Below, in pieces: positions 54,910 through 63,846 of a DNA stretch of 64,000 nucleotides. Location: the NCBI GenBank assembly GCA_024653215.1, contig JANLFU010000004.1, positions 93,574-157,573 on the forward strand. The letters run 5' to 3'. A program made the translations under genes and the position numbers. The DNA comes from Candidatus Saccharicenans sp. GTDB taxonomy: Bacteria; Acidobacteriota; Aminicenantia; Aminicenantales; Saccharicenantaceae. The notes under the pieces were generated by a model. That model made no database searches. It was not told the DNA's origin and saw only the letters and a program-made list of their open reading frames with translations. Within the stretch, counting starts at the first letter, position 1. Every line of letters begins with the position of its first letter.

Positions 54910-54923
54910 CTATGTTCTATAAT
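54895..54923 (+). promoter_or_regulatory. Promoter of the SAM riboswitch-MAT transcript
   Basis: Perfect TATAAT at 54918-54923, 17 bp after TTGTGT (54895-54900), whose TTG matches the -35 consensus. The predicted start near 54930 is just ahead of the riboswitch. The -35 lies inside the right inverted repeat. Confidence 0.65.
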
Positions 54924-54946
54924 AGATGCGGCGCTGGCGTTCTCAT

Positions 54947-55065
54947 CCTCTCATCCAGAGAGGCAGAGGGTTAACGCGCCCGAAGAAGCCCGGCAACCTG
55001 CCCCCGGTGGGGCAAGGTGCCAAAAGCGTTGAGTCCTGGCCTCGGCCGGGACGAAAGATGAGAGG
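54947..55065 (+). promoter_or_regulatory. SAM-I (S-box) riboswitch aptamer
   Basis: P1 is a perfect 9-bp helix, CCTCTCATC (54947-54955) with GATGAGAGG (55057-55065). Between them are the conserved S-box blocks in order: AGAGAGGCAGAGGG, GCCCGAAGAAGCCCGGCAACC, a CTGCCCC/GGGGCAAG P3-type stem, GGTGCCAAAAGCG, and a P4 hairpin GTCCTGGCCTCGGCCGGGAC. SAM-I RNAs bind S-adenosylmethionine and usually switch off methionine and SAM genes. The gene downstream is SAM synthetase, the expected target. Confidence 0.93.
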
Positions 55066-55122
55066 AGTGGGGCGAAAGCGAGCATCGCCACCAGGTCCCG
55101 CTCCTCTCGAGCAGAAGAGAGG
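55060..55122 (+). promoter_or_regulatory. Predicted riboswitch expression platform
   Basis: The 3' P1 strand and following bases (55060-55071) can form a 12-bp helix, with one G-U pair, with 55097-55108 (CCCGCTCCTCTC). That segment can instead pair with 55117-55122 (GAGAGG) in a 6-bp hairpin. The alternatives are mutually exclusive, as expected for a switch. No T-run follows, so the output may be Rho-dependent or act on RNA structure before the start codon rather than an intrinsic terminator. Confidence 0.5.
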
Positions 55123-55253
55123 CGCCTCGCCAGAGACAGCGGAGCGGAGACCGCGGTGGGAAGGCTGATTGTAAAGCCGGAATCATATTACCTGCCCGAA
55201 AACTCCCGCCTGGTAGCCGTCCCTGTCAATTCATGGTCTGGCTGGAGGTAAGA

Positions 55254-56453
55254 ATGTCTGGATATTATTTTGAGGTTCGCGAGGGACGGGATTTCCTGGC
55301 CGAAGAGATGCCCGTGGAAATCGTGGAGCGCAAGGGCAAGGGGCATCCGGATTCCCTGTGCGACGGGGCGGCCGAGGAACTTTCGGTGGCTCTTTCCGAG
55401 ATTTATCGTCAGAAGACCGGCCGGATTCTGCACCATAACGTGGACAAGGCGGTCCTGGTCGGCGGAAGTTCCAACGCCGGGTTCGGCGGCGGTAAGGTGA
55501 GTGAACCTGCCCTGCTCTACATTGTCGGGCGGGCCACCTGCGAATACAACGGGAAGAGAATAATCGACAGTGACTCTATAAAATATCTTGAAACCAGGAT
55601 TGCCAGCTGGATGATGGGGCAGGTGCCCCATCTAAAACAAGAACATTTCCAGGTCAAGCTCTTAATCAGGCAGGGCAGCGAGGATTTAACCGCCATCTTC
55701 GCTGACGACGAAAAGGCCCCGCGGGCTAACGACACTTCCCTGGCCGTGGGCTACGCCCCGCTCAGCCAGCTGGAAACCCTGGTTCTGGAAACCGAGAAGT
55801 TCTTGAACAGCTCGGAGGGCAAGGCCAAATTTCCGGCCCTGGGCGAGGATATAAAAGTTATGGGGGTGCGCAAAGGTGAATCCATAAACCTGACCGTGGC
55901 CGCAGCTTTTGTGGCCTCGCTGGTCAAGGACAGGCCGGCTTACGACCGGATGAAAAAGGAAATAGCCGATTTTTTGCGGGCTGAATTTGTCCGGCGTTAT
56001 ACATCCCGGCCGGTTGAGGTAATAATAAATAATGCCGATACCCCCGATTCGCAGTATTTAACCGTGACCGGCACCAGCGCCGAGGCCGGCGACGACGGCC
56101 AGGTGGGCCGCGGCAACCGGGCCAACGGGCTGATCACCCCCTACCGGCCGATGAGTCTGGAAGCCGTGGCCGGAAAGAACCCGGTCAGCCATGTCGGAAA
56201 GATTTACAGCATCATGAGTCAGCTGATTGCCGATAGAATAGTTCAGTCCATGCCCGAAGCCAGGCAGGTCTATGTCTACATGGTCAGCCAGATAAACGAG
56301 CCGATCAACGAGCCTCAGGCCCTGAACGTCGAGCTGTGGGGACTGGAGGCGGATAAGGTCAGAGCCGAGGTCCGAAAAATTGCCGACGAAGTGCTGGGAA
56401 GCTGGCGTGAAATCCGCGATGGCTTCATGAGCCACCGCTGGCCCATCTATTAA
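55254..56453 (+). CDS. Archaeal-type S-adenosylmethionine synthetase (MAT)
   Basis: This enzyme makes SAM from methionine and ATP. The sequence is of the archaeal MAT family, not bacterial Met[18 protein letters not shown] near the N-terminus, [53 protein letters not shown] and a C-terminal [15 protein letters not shown]. The 399-residue length fits. ATG 55254 follows a strong GGAGGT site and is preferred over ATG 55233. It is preceded by a SAM-I riboswitch, giving feedback control. No metK was seen in this window. Confidence 0.93.
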   Translation: MSGYYFEVREGRDFLAEEMPVEIVERKGKGHPDSLCDGAAEELSVALSEIYRQKTGRILHHNVDKAVLVGGSSNAGFGGGKVSEPALLYIVGRATCEYNGKRIIDSDSIKYLETRIASWMMGQVPHLKQEHFQVKLLIRQGSEDLTAIFADDEKAPRANDTSLAVGYAPLSQLETLVLETEKFLNSSEGKAKFPALGEDIKVMGVRKGESINLTVAAAFVASLVKDRPAYDRMKKEIADFLRAEFVRRYTSRPVEVIINNADTPDSQYLTVTGTSAEAGDDGQVGRGNRANGLITPYRPMSLEAVAGKNPVSHVGKIYSIMSQLIADRIVQSMPEARQVYVYMVSQINEPINEPQALNVELWGLEADKVRAEVRKIADEVLGSWREIRDGFMSHRWPIY

Positions 56454-56805
56454 GCTGGGCGACAGAGAATATATTTTGCCTCCCTTTTTGCCTGGAGAGG
56501 TCAAACTTCAAACTTAAATAACAGAATTTTTGAGTTTCCGGCCGCTCCCATTCTTGGTTTTCCACTGAAGCAGGAGTATTGCTATCTCTTTTCCAATTTG
56601 CTGCCATTGATTCTTTATCATGATATTGGTTGTCGGGGGAGGGGCCCAGGGCCAGGCAGCCAATTAACTATTTATTTCTTCCCGTTTTACTTTCAGGCCT
56701 GCCTTTTCGAACTTTTGAGGGCCCGGGGATTGGTTAAGCTGGGTGAGTTGGGGACAGCATAGAACACTACTGATAAAATCGGGAAGAAGTTATTTGCGGC
56801 CCCTT
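56454..56805. other. Intergenic stretch between convergent genes
   Basis: About 350 bases, no gene recognised. At its right end an 18-bp palindrome CCCCTTTTATAAAAGGGG (56800-56817) spans the last codons of the minus-strand fusion gene and could act as a bidirectional hairpin; no T-run follows. Confidence 0.45.
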
Positions 56806-59130
56806 TTATAAAAGGGGTTTAATGACCTCGGCCCCGGCCACGCCGCTGTTGACGAGATAGCACCTGACCTGGTCCAGCAGGCGGCTGAAAAACATCCGCT
56901 GCATGGCGAGCTTGTCCTCGTTCAAAACCAGAAGGTGCGGGTTGAAAAACGGCTGAGCCTTAGCCGACAGTGACCTGACCGCGCCTGAAGGCTCTCCGCT
57001 TTCCAGGATTCTGAGGGCCTCTTCCTTGCCGAGCTCCACCACCGCCGGCGAGACCTGGTCGTTTCGTAGAATCACCAGGCTCTTGAGGCTGGTTCTCCTG
57101 GTGTAGCCCTGCGGCCCGGCCAGCCAGTTAGGGTCGAGCATGGCCTGGGCTTCCCCCGAGGCCCGGAAGCAGTAGGGAGCACCCTTGTCCAGCCGGCAGT
57201 CGTCCTGAATCGGGCAGGTGCGGTCGGTGCAGTCCTCGCGCCTGGCAACCACGTTTTCGCACTTGCTGTGGTCAAAAAGCCTGGCCAGTCTGTCGTGGAG
57301 TTCAACCGTATTGGTCGGGATGTAAAATTTCCTCTCGACGGCGTCGGCCACTGCCCGGTTGCCCGAGAAGCGAACGAAGACGATTTCATTGGTCTGGGCC
57401 TGGACTTTCGGCAGCTTGAGCAGGTCAAAAAACAGCTCGGTCTTTTTCGTCCCGGGCTGCCCCACCAGGATCAGACCGTTTCCGTCCAGCCCGACGGCCA
57501 TGCCCCGCACGGCGTTTATGCCCAGGTGCTCTGAAGAATCAAGAACCATGCCCAGGGCCAGTTTCCTCAACGGCCCGTAATTGTCGGTGTTGACCAGGAT
57601 GCCCGTCCGGGTCTCCGGGTGGTAATAAGCCCGCGGTTCTCTGCCCGGCACGTTGTCCACCGCGTAAATCACGGCGTGCGGTTCCAGTCCGGCTTCAATC
57701 TGGCCCGGGAACCAGTTTTCCACCCAGAAATCGTAAAGATGTCCGACGTTGGTCCTGAGCTGGACGATGGTTCCGTTGATGTTGGCGTTCCACTCGTAGT
57801 AGTTGTCGTAACCCAGGTGGGCTTCCATCTCTGCCACCAGGGCGTCTCTCAGCTTGCCCTCTGCCACCACTTCCACCGGAACCGATTTTTTGACCTTCGT
57901 CACGTAATTTTGCAGATAGATTTTCTTAACCTTTTTGGCCGTCTTAAGCCGGCTCATGGCCTCGGCTATCCGGTCCATTCCTTTTTCCAGGTTTTCCATG
58001 GAGGTGGCGTAGGAAATCCGGATGTAGTTGTCGGCCCCGAAGGCGTCACCGGGGACTATGGCCACCCGGGCTTCCCGCAGCAGGTAATAGGCCAGGCCGT
58101 AGGAATTCCTGATCTGGATGCCTCCGGCTTCCTTGCCGTAGTAGGAACTCACGTTTGGGAACAGGTAAAAAGCGCCCTGGGGCTTGAAGCAGGAAATCCC
58201 GGGAATCTGCTGCAGCCTCATCAGCACGTAGTTTCGCCTTCTCTGGAACTCGGCGGCCATGCGGTTAACTTCATACTGCGGCCCGGCCAGGGCTTCGACG
58301 CTGGCCTTCTGCGATATAGAGCAGGCGTTGGAAGTGGTGTGGCTCTGGATCTTGCTCATGGCGCTGATGACCTCGGCCGGCCCGGCCGCATAGCCTATTC
58401 TCCAGCCGGTCATGGAATAGCTCTTGGAAACGCCGTTGACAATGATGGTCTTCTTCTTCAGGTCTTCACCCAGGGAGGCAAAGCTCACAAACTGAAACCC
58501 GTCGTAAACCAGGCGGCTGTAGATCTCGTCGGCAATGATGTAAATGTCTTCCTTGCGGAGGACCTCGGCCAGGGCCAGCAGCTGCTCCCGGGTGTAAGTG
58601 GCCCCGGTCGGGTTGCTGGGATTGTTCAACACCAGGGCCCGGGTCGACGGGGAGATTGCGGCCTTTAGCTGCTCGGGAGTGAGCAAGAAACCGTCCTCCT
58701 CCCGCGTTTCAACTATAACCGGCTTACCCTTGGCCAGGTTCACGCACTCGGGATAGGTTACCCAGTAGGGAGCCGGGATGATGACCTCGTCGCCTTCGTT
58801 GACGATGGCCTGAACCAGGTGGTAAAGGGAGCTCTTGGCACCGCTGGAGACCAGGACTTCGTTGGGCTTGTATTCCAGCCCGTAATCTTCCTTGAGCCTT
58901 TTGCAGACCGCCTTTCTCAGCTCCGGGATGCCGTCGTTTTCGGTGTACTTGGTGAAATTCTGCTCTATGGCTTTGACCGCGGCCGCCTTGACGTTTTCCG
59001 GCGTCGGGAAATCGGGTTCGCCCACGCTTAAATCAATAACATCGATGCCCTCGGCCTTCATGGACCTGGCCTTGGCCGAAATCTTTAAGGTGGGAGAAGC
59101 TCCTATTTTGGTTACTCTTTCTGAAACCAT
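56806..59130 (-). CDS. Fusion: aspartate aminotransferase domain + PEPCK/HPr-kinase-like P-loop domain
   Basis: One uninterrupted 774-residue frame. Residues 1 to about 395 are a complete class I aminotransferase: DLSVGEPDFPTPE, SSGAKSSLYHL, NNPSNPTGATYT, PLP Asp201 (ADEIY), PLP Lys236 (VNGVSKSYSMTGWRIGY) and substrate Arg371. Residues about 400-774 form a second domain with HLGINAVRGMAVGL, a P-loop-like GQPGTKKT (557-564) that resembles PEPCK GxSGTGKT but has Lys for the second conserved Gly, and a Cys cluster (C624, C634, C639, C645, C654) that may bind a metal. Stand-alone AspC is about 395 residues, so the extension is nearly a second enzyme. The function of the C-terminal domain is unknown. 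Confidence 0.85.
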   Translation of the reverse strand: MVSERVTKIGASPTLKISAKARSMKAEGIDVIDLSVGEPDFPTPENVKAAAVKAIEQNFTKYTENDGIPELRKAVCKRLKEDYGLEYKPNEVLVSSGAKSSLYHLVQAIVNEGDEVIIPAPYWVTYPECVNLAKGKPVIVETREEDGFLLTPEQLKAAISPSTRALVLNNPSNPTGATYTREQLLALAEVLRKEDIYIIADEIYSRLVYDGFQFVSFASLGEDLKKKTIIVNGVSKSYSMTGWRIGYAAGPAEVISAMSKIQSHTTSNACSISQKASVEALAGPQYEVNRMAAEFQRRRNYVLMRLQQIPGISCFKPQGAFYLFPNVSSYYGKEAGGIQIRNSYGLAYYLLREARVAIVPGDAFGADNYIRISYATSMENLEKGMDRIAEAMSRLKTAKKVKKIYLQNYVTKVKKSVPVEVVAEGKLRDALVAEMEAHLGYDNYYEWNANINGTIVQLRTNVGHLYDFWVENWFPGQIEAGLEPHAVIYAVDNVPGREPRAYYHPETRTGILVNTDNYGPLRKLALGMVLDSSEHLGINAVRGMAVGLDGNGLILVGQPGTKKTELFFDLLKLPKVQAQTNEIVFVRFSGNRAVADAVERKFYIPTNTVELHDRLARLFDHSKCENVVARREDCTDRTCPIQDDCRLDKGAPYCFRASGEAQAMLDPNWLAGPQGYTRRTSLKSLVILRNDQVSPAVVELGKEEALRILESGEPSGAVRSLSAKAQPFFNPHLLVLNEDKLAMQRMFFSRLLDQVRCYLVNSGVAGAEVIKPLL

Positions 59131-59151
59131 GGCTTGCCTGCTTTTCCGGGA

Positions 59152-60588
59152 TTATTTCTTCTCGGATTTCTTTTCCTGGGGCTCGGGTCTGGCTTCGGTG
59201 GCCGAACCCAGTTTATCCCTCAGGAACCTGGCCAGGTCGGCTCCGGTCAGGGCCTTGAGCACTTCCGGCATCTGGGCCAGGATCTGGGTTACCTGGCCGG
59301 TAATCTGGTTGGTGCCCAGTCCCTTATCGCCTCCGATGACCACGATTTTGTCCACCCTGGCCAGCGGTTCAGCCACGGCCCGGGCCAGCTCGGGCAGCAC
59401 CTTGATGAAGCTTTCCAGCAGGGCTGCTTCGTTGTACCTTTCCCAGGCCTGGGCTTTCTTCAGCATGGCCTCGGCCTCGGCCAGGCCGCGCAGCCTGATC
59501 TCATCTGCCTTGACCATGGCTTCCAGTTTCATGGCTTCGGCCTTGCCCTTGCCTTCGGCCATCAGCCGGATTTCTTCGGCCTCGGCTTCGGCCTGGATCT
59601 GGTACTTGCGGGCATCAGCCGGTTTAAGGACGTTGGCTTCCAGTTCTTTTTCCTTGCGCTTGATTTCCAGCTCTTCTATCTTGATGGCCTCTTCCTTTTC
59701 AATCTGTTTAACCCTGGCTTCTTCTTTCTTTATTTCCTGGCTGACCCGGGTGCGTTCCAGCTCGTAGGAAAAATCGGCCTGGGCTTTTTTCTGGTTGACG
59801 AAGGTCTGGGACTCGGCTTTCTTGGCTTCGTTCTCCCACTGGGCCTTGGCTATCTGGGCTTCAGCCTGCAGCCTGGCCACCTCGGCTTCTTTTCGGGCCT
59901 GAGACGACTTGATGACAGCTTCTTTCTCGGTTTCGGCCTGGGCAATGGCCGCATCCCGCTTGGCCGCGGCAATTACCGGCTTGCTAAGGGCATCGATATA
60001 ACCCTGGGTGTCGCTGATGTCCTTGAGTGAGAAACTCAGCAGGACCAGGCCCATGTTGGCGAAATCTTCCTTGGCGGCCTGGGCCACCCGCCTGGAAAAT
60101 TCCTGGCGACCGCGGTAGATTTCCTCGACAGTCATGGTGCCGATTATTTCCCTGACCTTGCCTTCCAGCACGGTCATGGCCACATCACGAATTCCTTCCT
60201 TGCCGCTTCCCAGGAACTGCTCGGCGGCCAGCCTTATGGCCAGGTCGGTGGAATCCACCTTGACCTGGGCCGCGGCTTCGGCCAGGATGGGTATGCCGCC
60301 ATGGGTCAGAACTTCCGGCGTCTTTATATATATGGTTATGACTTCGAGGGGGAGGGTATAGACTTTTTCGATGAAGGGCCAGACAAATGTACCTCCGCCC
60401 AGTTTATATCTATAGCCAACTTTCTTTTTCGTTCCGTCGGGCAGGGTGATGGTCCTCTTGCGGCCGCCGGCGATGATCAGGGCCTCGTTAGGGCCGACCT
60501 TCCGGTATTGAGTGGCCAGCACCACTCCCACTATGGCCAGAAAAACAACTATGGCGCCAATGATTATTAGCCAGGTGGTTAAAGGCAT
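59152..60588 (-). CDS. floT: Flotillin-like SPFH-domain membrane scaffold protein
   Basis: The 478-residue protein has one N-terminal membrane segment (residues 4-26), a SPFH/band 7 domain (ITIYIKTPEVLTHGGIPILA; EGKVREIIGTMTVEEIYRGR), a long Ala/Glu/Lys coiled coil (about 215-400) rich in AE repeats, and a C-terminal region (VVIGGDKGLGTNQITGQVTQ) matching flotillins. Flotillins organise membrane microdomains. A GGAGGGAGG site precedes the ATG. It directly precedes the aminotransferase-kinase fusion gene with 21 bp between them, so the two are probably co-transcribed. Confidence 0.92.
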   Translation of the reverse strand: MPLTTWLIIIGAIVVFLAIVGVVLATQYRKVGPNEALIIAGGRKRTITLPDGTKKKVGYRYKLGGGTFVWPFIEKVYTLPLEVITIYIKTPEVLTHGGIPILAEAAAQVKVDSTDLAIRLAAEQFLGSGKEGIRDVAMTVLEGKVREIIGTMTVEEIYRGRQEFSRRVAQAAKEDFANMGLVLLSFSLKDISDTQGYIDALSKPVIAAAKRDAAIAQAETEKEAVIKSSQARKEAEVARLQAEAQIAKAQWENEAKKAESQTFVNQKKAQADFSYELERTRVSQEIKKEEARVKQIEKEEAIKIEELEIKRKEKELEANVLKPADARKYQIQAEAEAEEIRLMAEGKGKAEAMKLEAMVKADEIRLRGLAEAEAMLKKAQAWERYNEAALLESFIKVLPELARAVAEPLARVDKIVVIGGDKGLGTNQITGQVTQILAQMPEVLKALTGADLARFLRDKLGSATEARPEPQEKKSEKK

Positions 60589-61038
60589 GATAACCTCCCT
60601 CCAACTATGATGATTTTATGATAAATAAGGGGACTGGCCTGAGACAGGGCATAACCCGACCGGGGAAAAAAGAAACACCTTCACTTCTGGTCATGGTCTT
60701 CTGACTTACCCTTTTCAGGCTATTTTGAAAGGTCTTTTTTTTCAAGGAAAGATATTAATTCTTCCCATAATTAAAGTCAAGCCAAATTTGTGGCCCCTCG
60801 GTGGCCGGCCAGATAAAAGGCTTGTGTTAGAAATATTTTTCCCTTTTTTGATGGTGGCGGGTTAGTCTTATACTGATTTGTTTCAGTTGCCAAGAATGTC
60901 GCCAACCTTGTTTAATTTCTGTTAAATAACCACGGCTGTTTTACTGTAGGTAAGATTGAAAGCGAACATGAGCTCTTCTCGAAAGCTATACCTTTTATCA
61001 GCAGCCTGTTATCGGAAGGAACCCGGCAGTTGATACTA
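60589..61038. other. Intergenic stretch between floT and rph
   Basis: About 450 bases. No gene or RNA recognised. It must hold the floT promoter (minus strand), but no clear box pair stood out. Confidence 0.4.
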
Positions 61039-61827
61039 TCAATAGGCAATAAAGACCGGGTGGATTTTCTTTAGGACGGCCCTCTGGGCGGCCATGATTT
61101 CTTTCAACCCCTTGTCGGCCAGTTTTAGAAGCTGATTCAGTTCTTGCCTGGAAAAGGGCAGCTTCTCGGCCGCGGCCTGAACCTCCACCAGGCGGCCGTT
61201 GTCGGTTTGAATAACGTTCATGTCAACCTCGGCCTGGGAGTCTTCAATATAGTCCAGGTCCAGCAGATGCTGTCCTTCGACCAGGCCCACGCTGACTGCC
61301 GCCACCAGGTGTCGGAGGGGAAAAGTCTGCAGCAGGCCTTCGTCGAGCAATTTCTTGAAGCAGATGGCCAGGGCGATGCAGCCGGCATTGACCGAGGCCG
61401 TTCTGGTCCCTCCGTCGGCCTGGATGACATCGCAGTCTATGATGATGGTCCTTTCTCCGATGAGGTTCAGGTCGGTGGTGGCCCGAAGGGCCCGTCCAAT
61501 CAGTCGCTGGATTTCCTGGGTGCGACCGGAAATTTTGCCCTGGGTCCTCTCCCGCGGGGTCCTCTTTTCCGTGGACCGGGGCAGCATGGAGTATTCAGCC
61601 GTTATCCAGCCGGAACCGGTGCCTTTCAGGAACTGGGGCACTTTTTCTTCTATGGTGGCCGTGGCCACCACCCTGGTCTTGCCCATTTCCAGGTAGGCCG
61701 AGCCTTCGGCAAACTCCATATAATCGGGCTTGATGACGATCGGTCTTAGCTCATTGTAACTCCGGCCGGAAGGCCTCTTGAATACCTGCTTCTTGACCTG
61801 TTCCTTTACGGCTTTTTTTCTGCTCAC
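61039..61827 (-). CDS. rph: Ribonuclease PH
   Basis: RNase PH trims tRNA 3' ends phosphorolytically. The 262-residue protein has RPSGRSYNELRPIVI, EEKVPQFLKGTGSGWITAEYSMLPRST, RTQEIQRLIGRALR and IIDCDVIQADGGTRTASVNAGCIAL, all consensus. A basic extension of about 17 residues precedes the fold. The start codon is GTG with AAGGAG six bases upstream. Confidence 0.97.
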   Translation of the reverse strand: MSRKKAVKEQVKKQVFKRPSGRSYNELRPIVIKPDYMEFAEGSAYLEMGKTRVVATATIEEKVPQFLKGTGSGWITAEYSMLPRSTEKRTPRERTQGKISGRTQEIQRLIGRALRATTDLNLIGERTIIIDCDVIQADGGTRTASVNAGCIALAICFKKLLDEGLLQTFPLRHLVAAVSVGLVEGQHLLDLDYIEDSQAEVDMNVIQTDNGRLVEVQAAAEKLPFSRQELNQLLKLADKGLKEIMAAQRAVLKKIHPVFIAY

Positions 61828-62034
61828 CTATTTCTCCTTAAAATCTCAGAACGCGGGAAATCCAATTACCATAATCATATGCCAGAAACCCGGCTTTTTC
61901 AACCGACCGGTGCCTGCCCTTTCCTGATCCTGAAGGTCTGGATAGTAGATAAGCTCTGTTGGCCAGGAAAGAAGGAGCTTTGATAAAGCCTATTTCTTAG
62001 ATTATAATTTGTAAACAATTTCCGGGCCGCTAAA

Positions 62035-62913
62035 ATGAGACATCTTCCTTTGAAGAATAAAAAGTATTTTTCCCCTGCCTCCCTGCTACTCATTTTTCTA
62101 ATTCTGTTGCTGTCCGGTTGTATTGAAAGGCAGCCAATCAGGGGCCTGGCAGTAAATGCCATTTTTGGGGACCGGGTGCTCACCGATGACCTGGTTACCA
62201 GGTTAAAAGTCAAGTATATCACCACCTCCAGTTTCCAGCCTTTTGACAGGGACTTCCGGGTTGTGGCCGTGGCCACCCGGCAGGATAGAGTCCTTTTTAG
62301 AGAAAACCTTGAACCGGAGACCCCTCCCCTAAAATGGCAGGCCGGCCGGGTCTACGAGGTTGAAAGATACCTATATTTCCCAGCGATTATCGACCCCTTC
62401 AATCCCGGCATGGTTTCTGGCCTGAAAGTAGAATTCAGGATAGTTCTGGAAAATGGCTCGGGGGGTGAACCGATCATTCTTTATTCCAGGATAATCAAGT
62501 TGCTGCCGCGCCCGGCTGACTCTCCCGACGTGGTTTTCATGGAAGGCTGGAAAAAGGTCAGCCGGCTTCCGGCCGGTCCCGGTTTGCCTCTTAGCGAATA
62601 CTGGACCGGGGAGAGGGCTGTCTGCCTCCTGAAGAATACGGGCCGGCCGGCCATCCTGATGATAAAAGGCAGGAATTATTCAGACCAGGTTGCCGTTTCC
62701 CTGTACCTGGATGAAGGCCTGTTTGACGAATTCAAGCTGGGTCCCGGGGAATTCCGAAAAATCTACCCCATCGGTCCGTTCCCGACGGCTTCCGACCCGG
62801 AGTTGCGCCTGACGATTGCGGTGGATAGGACCATTCCCCTCAACAAGGTCTACCCGGACTCCGCTGAAAGCAGTCCCGTTGGGCTCAAGATTGAAAAGGT
62901 CTATTTCCGCTGA
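62035..62913 (+). CDS. Putative lipoprotein of unknown function
   Basis: The 292-residue protein has a lipoprotein signal: basic start, hydrophobic core and lipobox LLLSGC, with C29 as the probable lipidated residue. The rest looks beta-rich, perhaps two Ig-like or beta-sandwich domains (LVTRLKVKYITTSSFQPFDR and AVCLLKNTGRPAILMIKGRN). I do not recognise a family. Location is probably the outer membrane or periplasm. No strong ribosome site; convergent with the next gene, 9 bp apart. Confidence 0.75.
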   Translation: MRHLPLKNKKYFSPASLLLIFLILLLSGCIERQPIRGLAVNAIFGDRVLTDDLVTRLKVKYITTSSFQPFDRDFRVVAVATRQDRVLFRENLEPETPPLKWQAGRVYEVERYLYFPAIIDPFNPGMVSGLKVEFRIVLENGSGGEPIILYSRIIKLLPRPADSPDVVFMEGWKKVSRLPAGPGLPLSEYWTGERAVCLLKNTGRPAILMIKGRNYSDQVAVSLYLDEGLFDEFKLGPGEFRKIYPIGPFPTASDPELRLTIAVDRTIPLNKVYPDSAESSPVGLKIEKVYFR

Positions 62914-62922
62914 GGCTTGACT

Positions 62923-63552
62923 TTATTTAATCCAGATGGGCGAAGCCGACTCGCTCTTCTTGCGGTTGATTTGGTTCTCATATTGCTGACGCAGGCGGGC
63001 TTCCTCTTCCTGGGCCTTGGTGAGCTTCTCGTAGGTTTCGCTGATTTGCATCTGGACATAGTCTTTGGATTTCATGTCGGTCTGGCCGTAAAACTCGGCC
63101 CAGAGAGAATTCAGCTTCAGGGTCAACAACTCCACGTATTCTTTAGCTTTCTTCCAGGCTTCTTCCAGGGAGCCGCCACTGACATCCTGTGCCCCGGCCG
63201 TTCCCGGGAAAATGCCGCCTGAACCCTGGGGTGGATTTTCCACGTTGACCCGGTGAACGGTGGCGGGGGTTGACTGCTGTGAGCCGGATACCTGTTGCCC
63301 GGCTGGCGGGAAAGTGGCTTCAGCCCCGGCCGTTTCCAGGGTTTGAGGTGGGAGGGTCAGCGCTTCGGTCTTGGTCAGCTTCTCCAGGTCTTTATTGGTT
63401 ACCACCCGGACTTTCTTGTCCTTGAGACTTTCCCGTCTTTCCCGCTCTTTTCTGGCCAGCTCGGCCAGGTTTTCCTCCTGGGCCAGGGCCATGGTCAGCC
63501 CGCAGAAGCTGATGGACAGAAAAATAGAAATTATCTTCTTGAGCAATTTCAT
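62923..63552 (-). CDS. Periplasmic coiled-coil protein of unknown function
   Basis: A 209-residue protein with a signal peptide (KKIISIFLSISFCGLTMALA). It continues with a charged helix (ENLAELARKERERRESLKDK), a low-complexity linker (about 70-125, rich in Pro, Gln, Ser, Gly) and a C-terminal helical part (VELLTLKLNSLWAEFYGQTD then KLTKAQEEEARLRQQYENQI). This layout is common in Acidobacteria-like genomes but no function is known to me. Confidence 0.72.
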   Translation of the reverse strand: MKLLKKIISIFLSISFCGLTMALAQEENLAELARKERERRESLKDKKVRVVTNKDLEKLTKTEALTLPPQTLETAGAEATFPPAGQQVSGSQQSTPATVHRVNVENPPQGSGGIFPGTAGAQDVSGGSLEEAWKKAKEYVELLTLKLNSLWAEFYGQTDMKSKDYVQMQISETYEKLTKAQEEEARLRQQYENQINRKKSESASPIWIK

Positions 63553-63846
63553 CCCTCAATATAATAATACAGCCCCAGGTTAAGCCTGTCAAACTGACCG
63601 TCAACAGGCTTCGGGTCATATTTCGGAACCTAGTTATAGGGGGAGCCCTGCTTATTCCTGTCGCCCCGGGCCTGACGGTAGCTTATAGGGCACGAATTGT
63701 GTTTCAGGATTTCGGGCAGGCCCGTGTTTTTTTGAGCAAAGCAATAGGTATCAACACTACCTTAGGGAGAAGGGTTGAACGGGCATATGGGCAAATTATC
63801 GATATGAATGGAAAGAAAAATTCACCGGTCAGGAGAAATCGGGGGA

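Noticed and set aside
54926-55168. 80-codon ORF before the MAT gene
   Set aside because: It lies wholly in the riboswitch and its platform; RNA structure explains the sequence.
56800-56817. 18-bp palindrome at the end of the fusion gene as an intrinsic terminator
   Set aside because: The stem is perfect but no T-run follows on either strand, so it was noted only as a palindrome.
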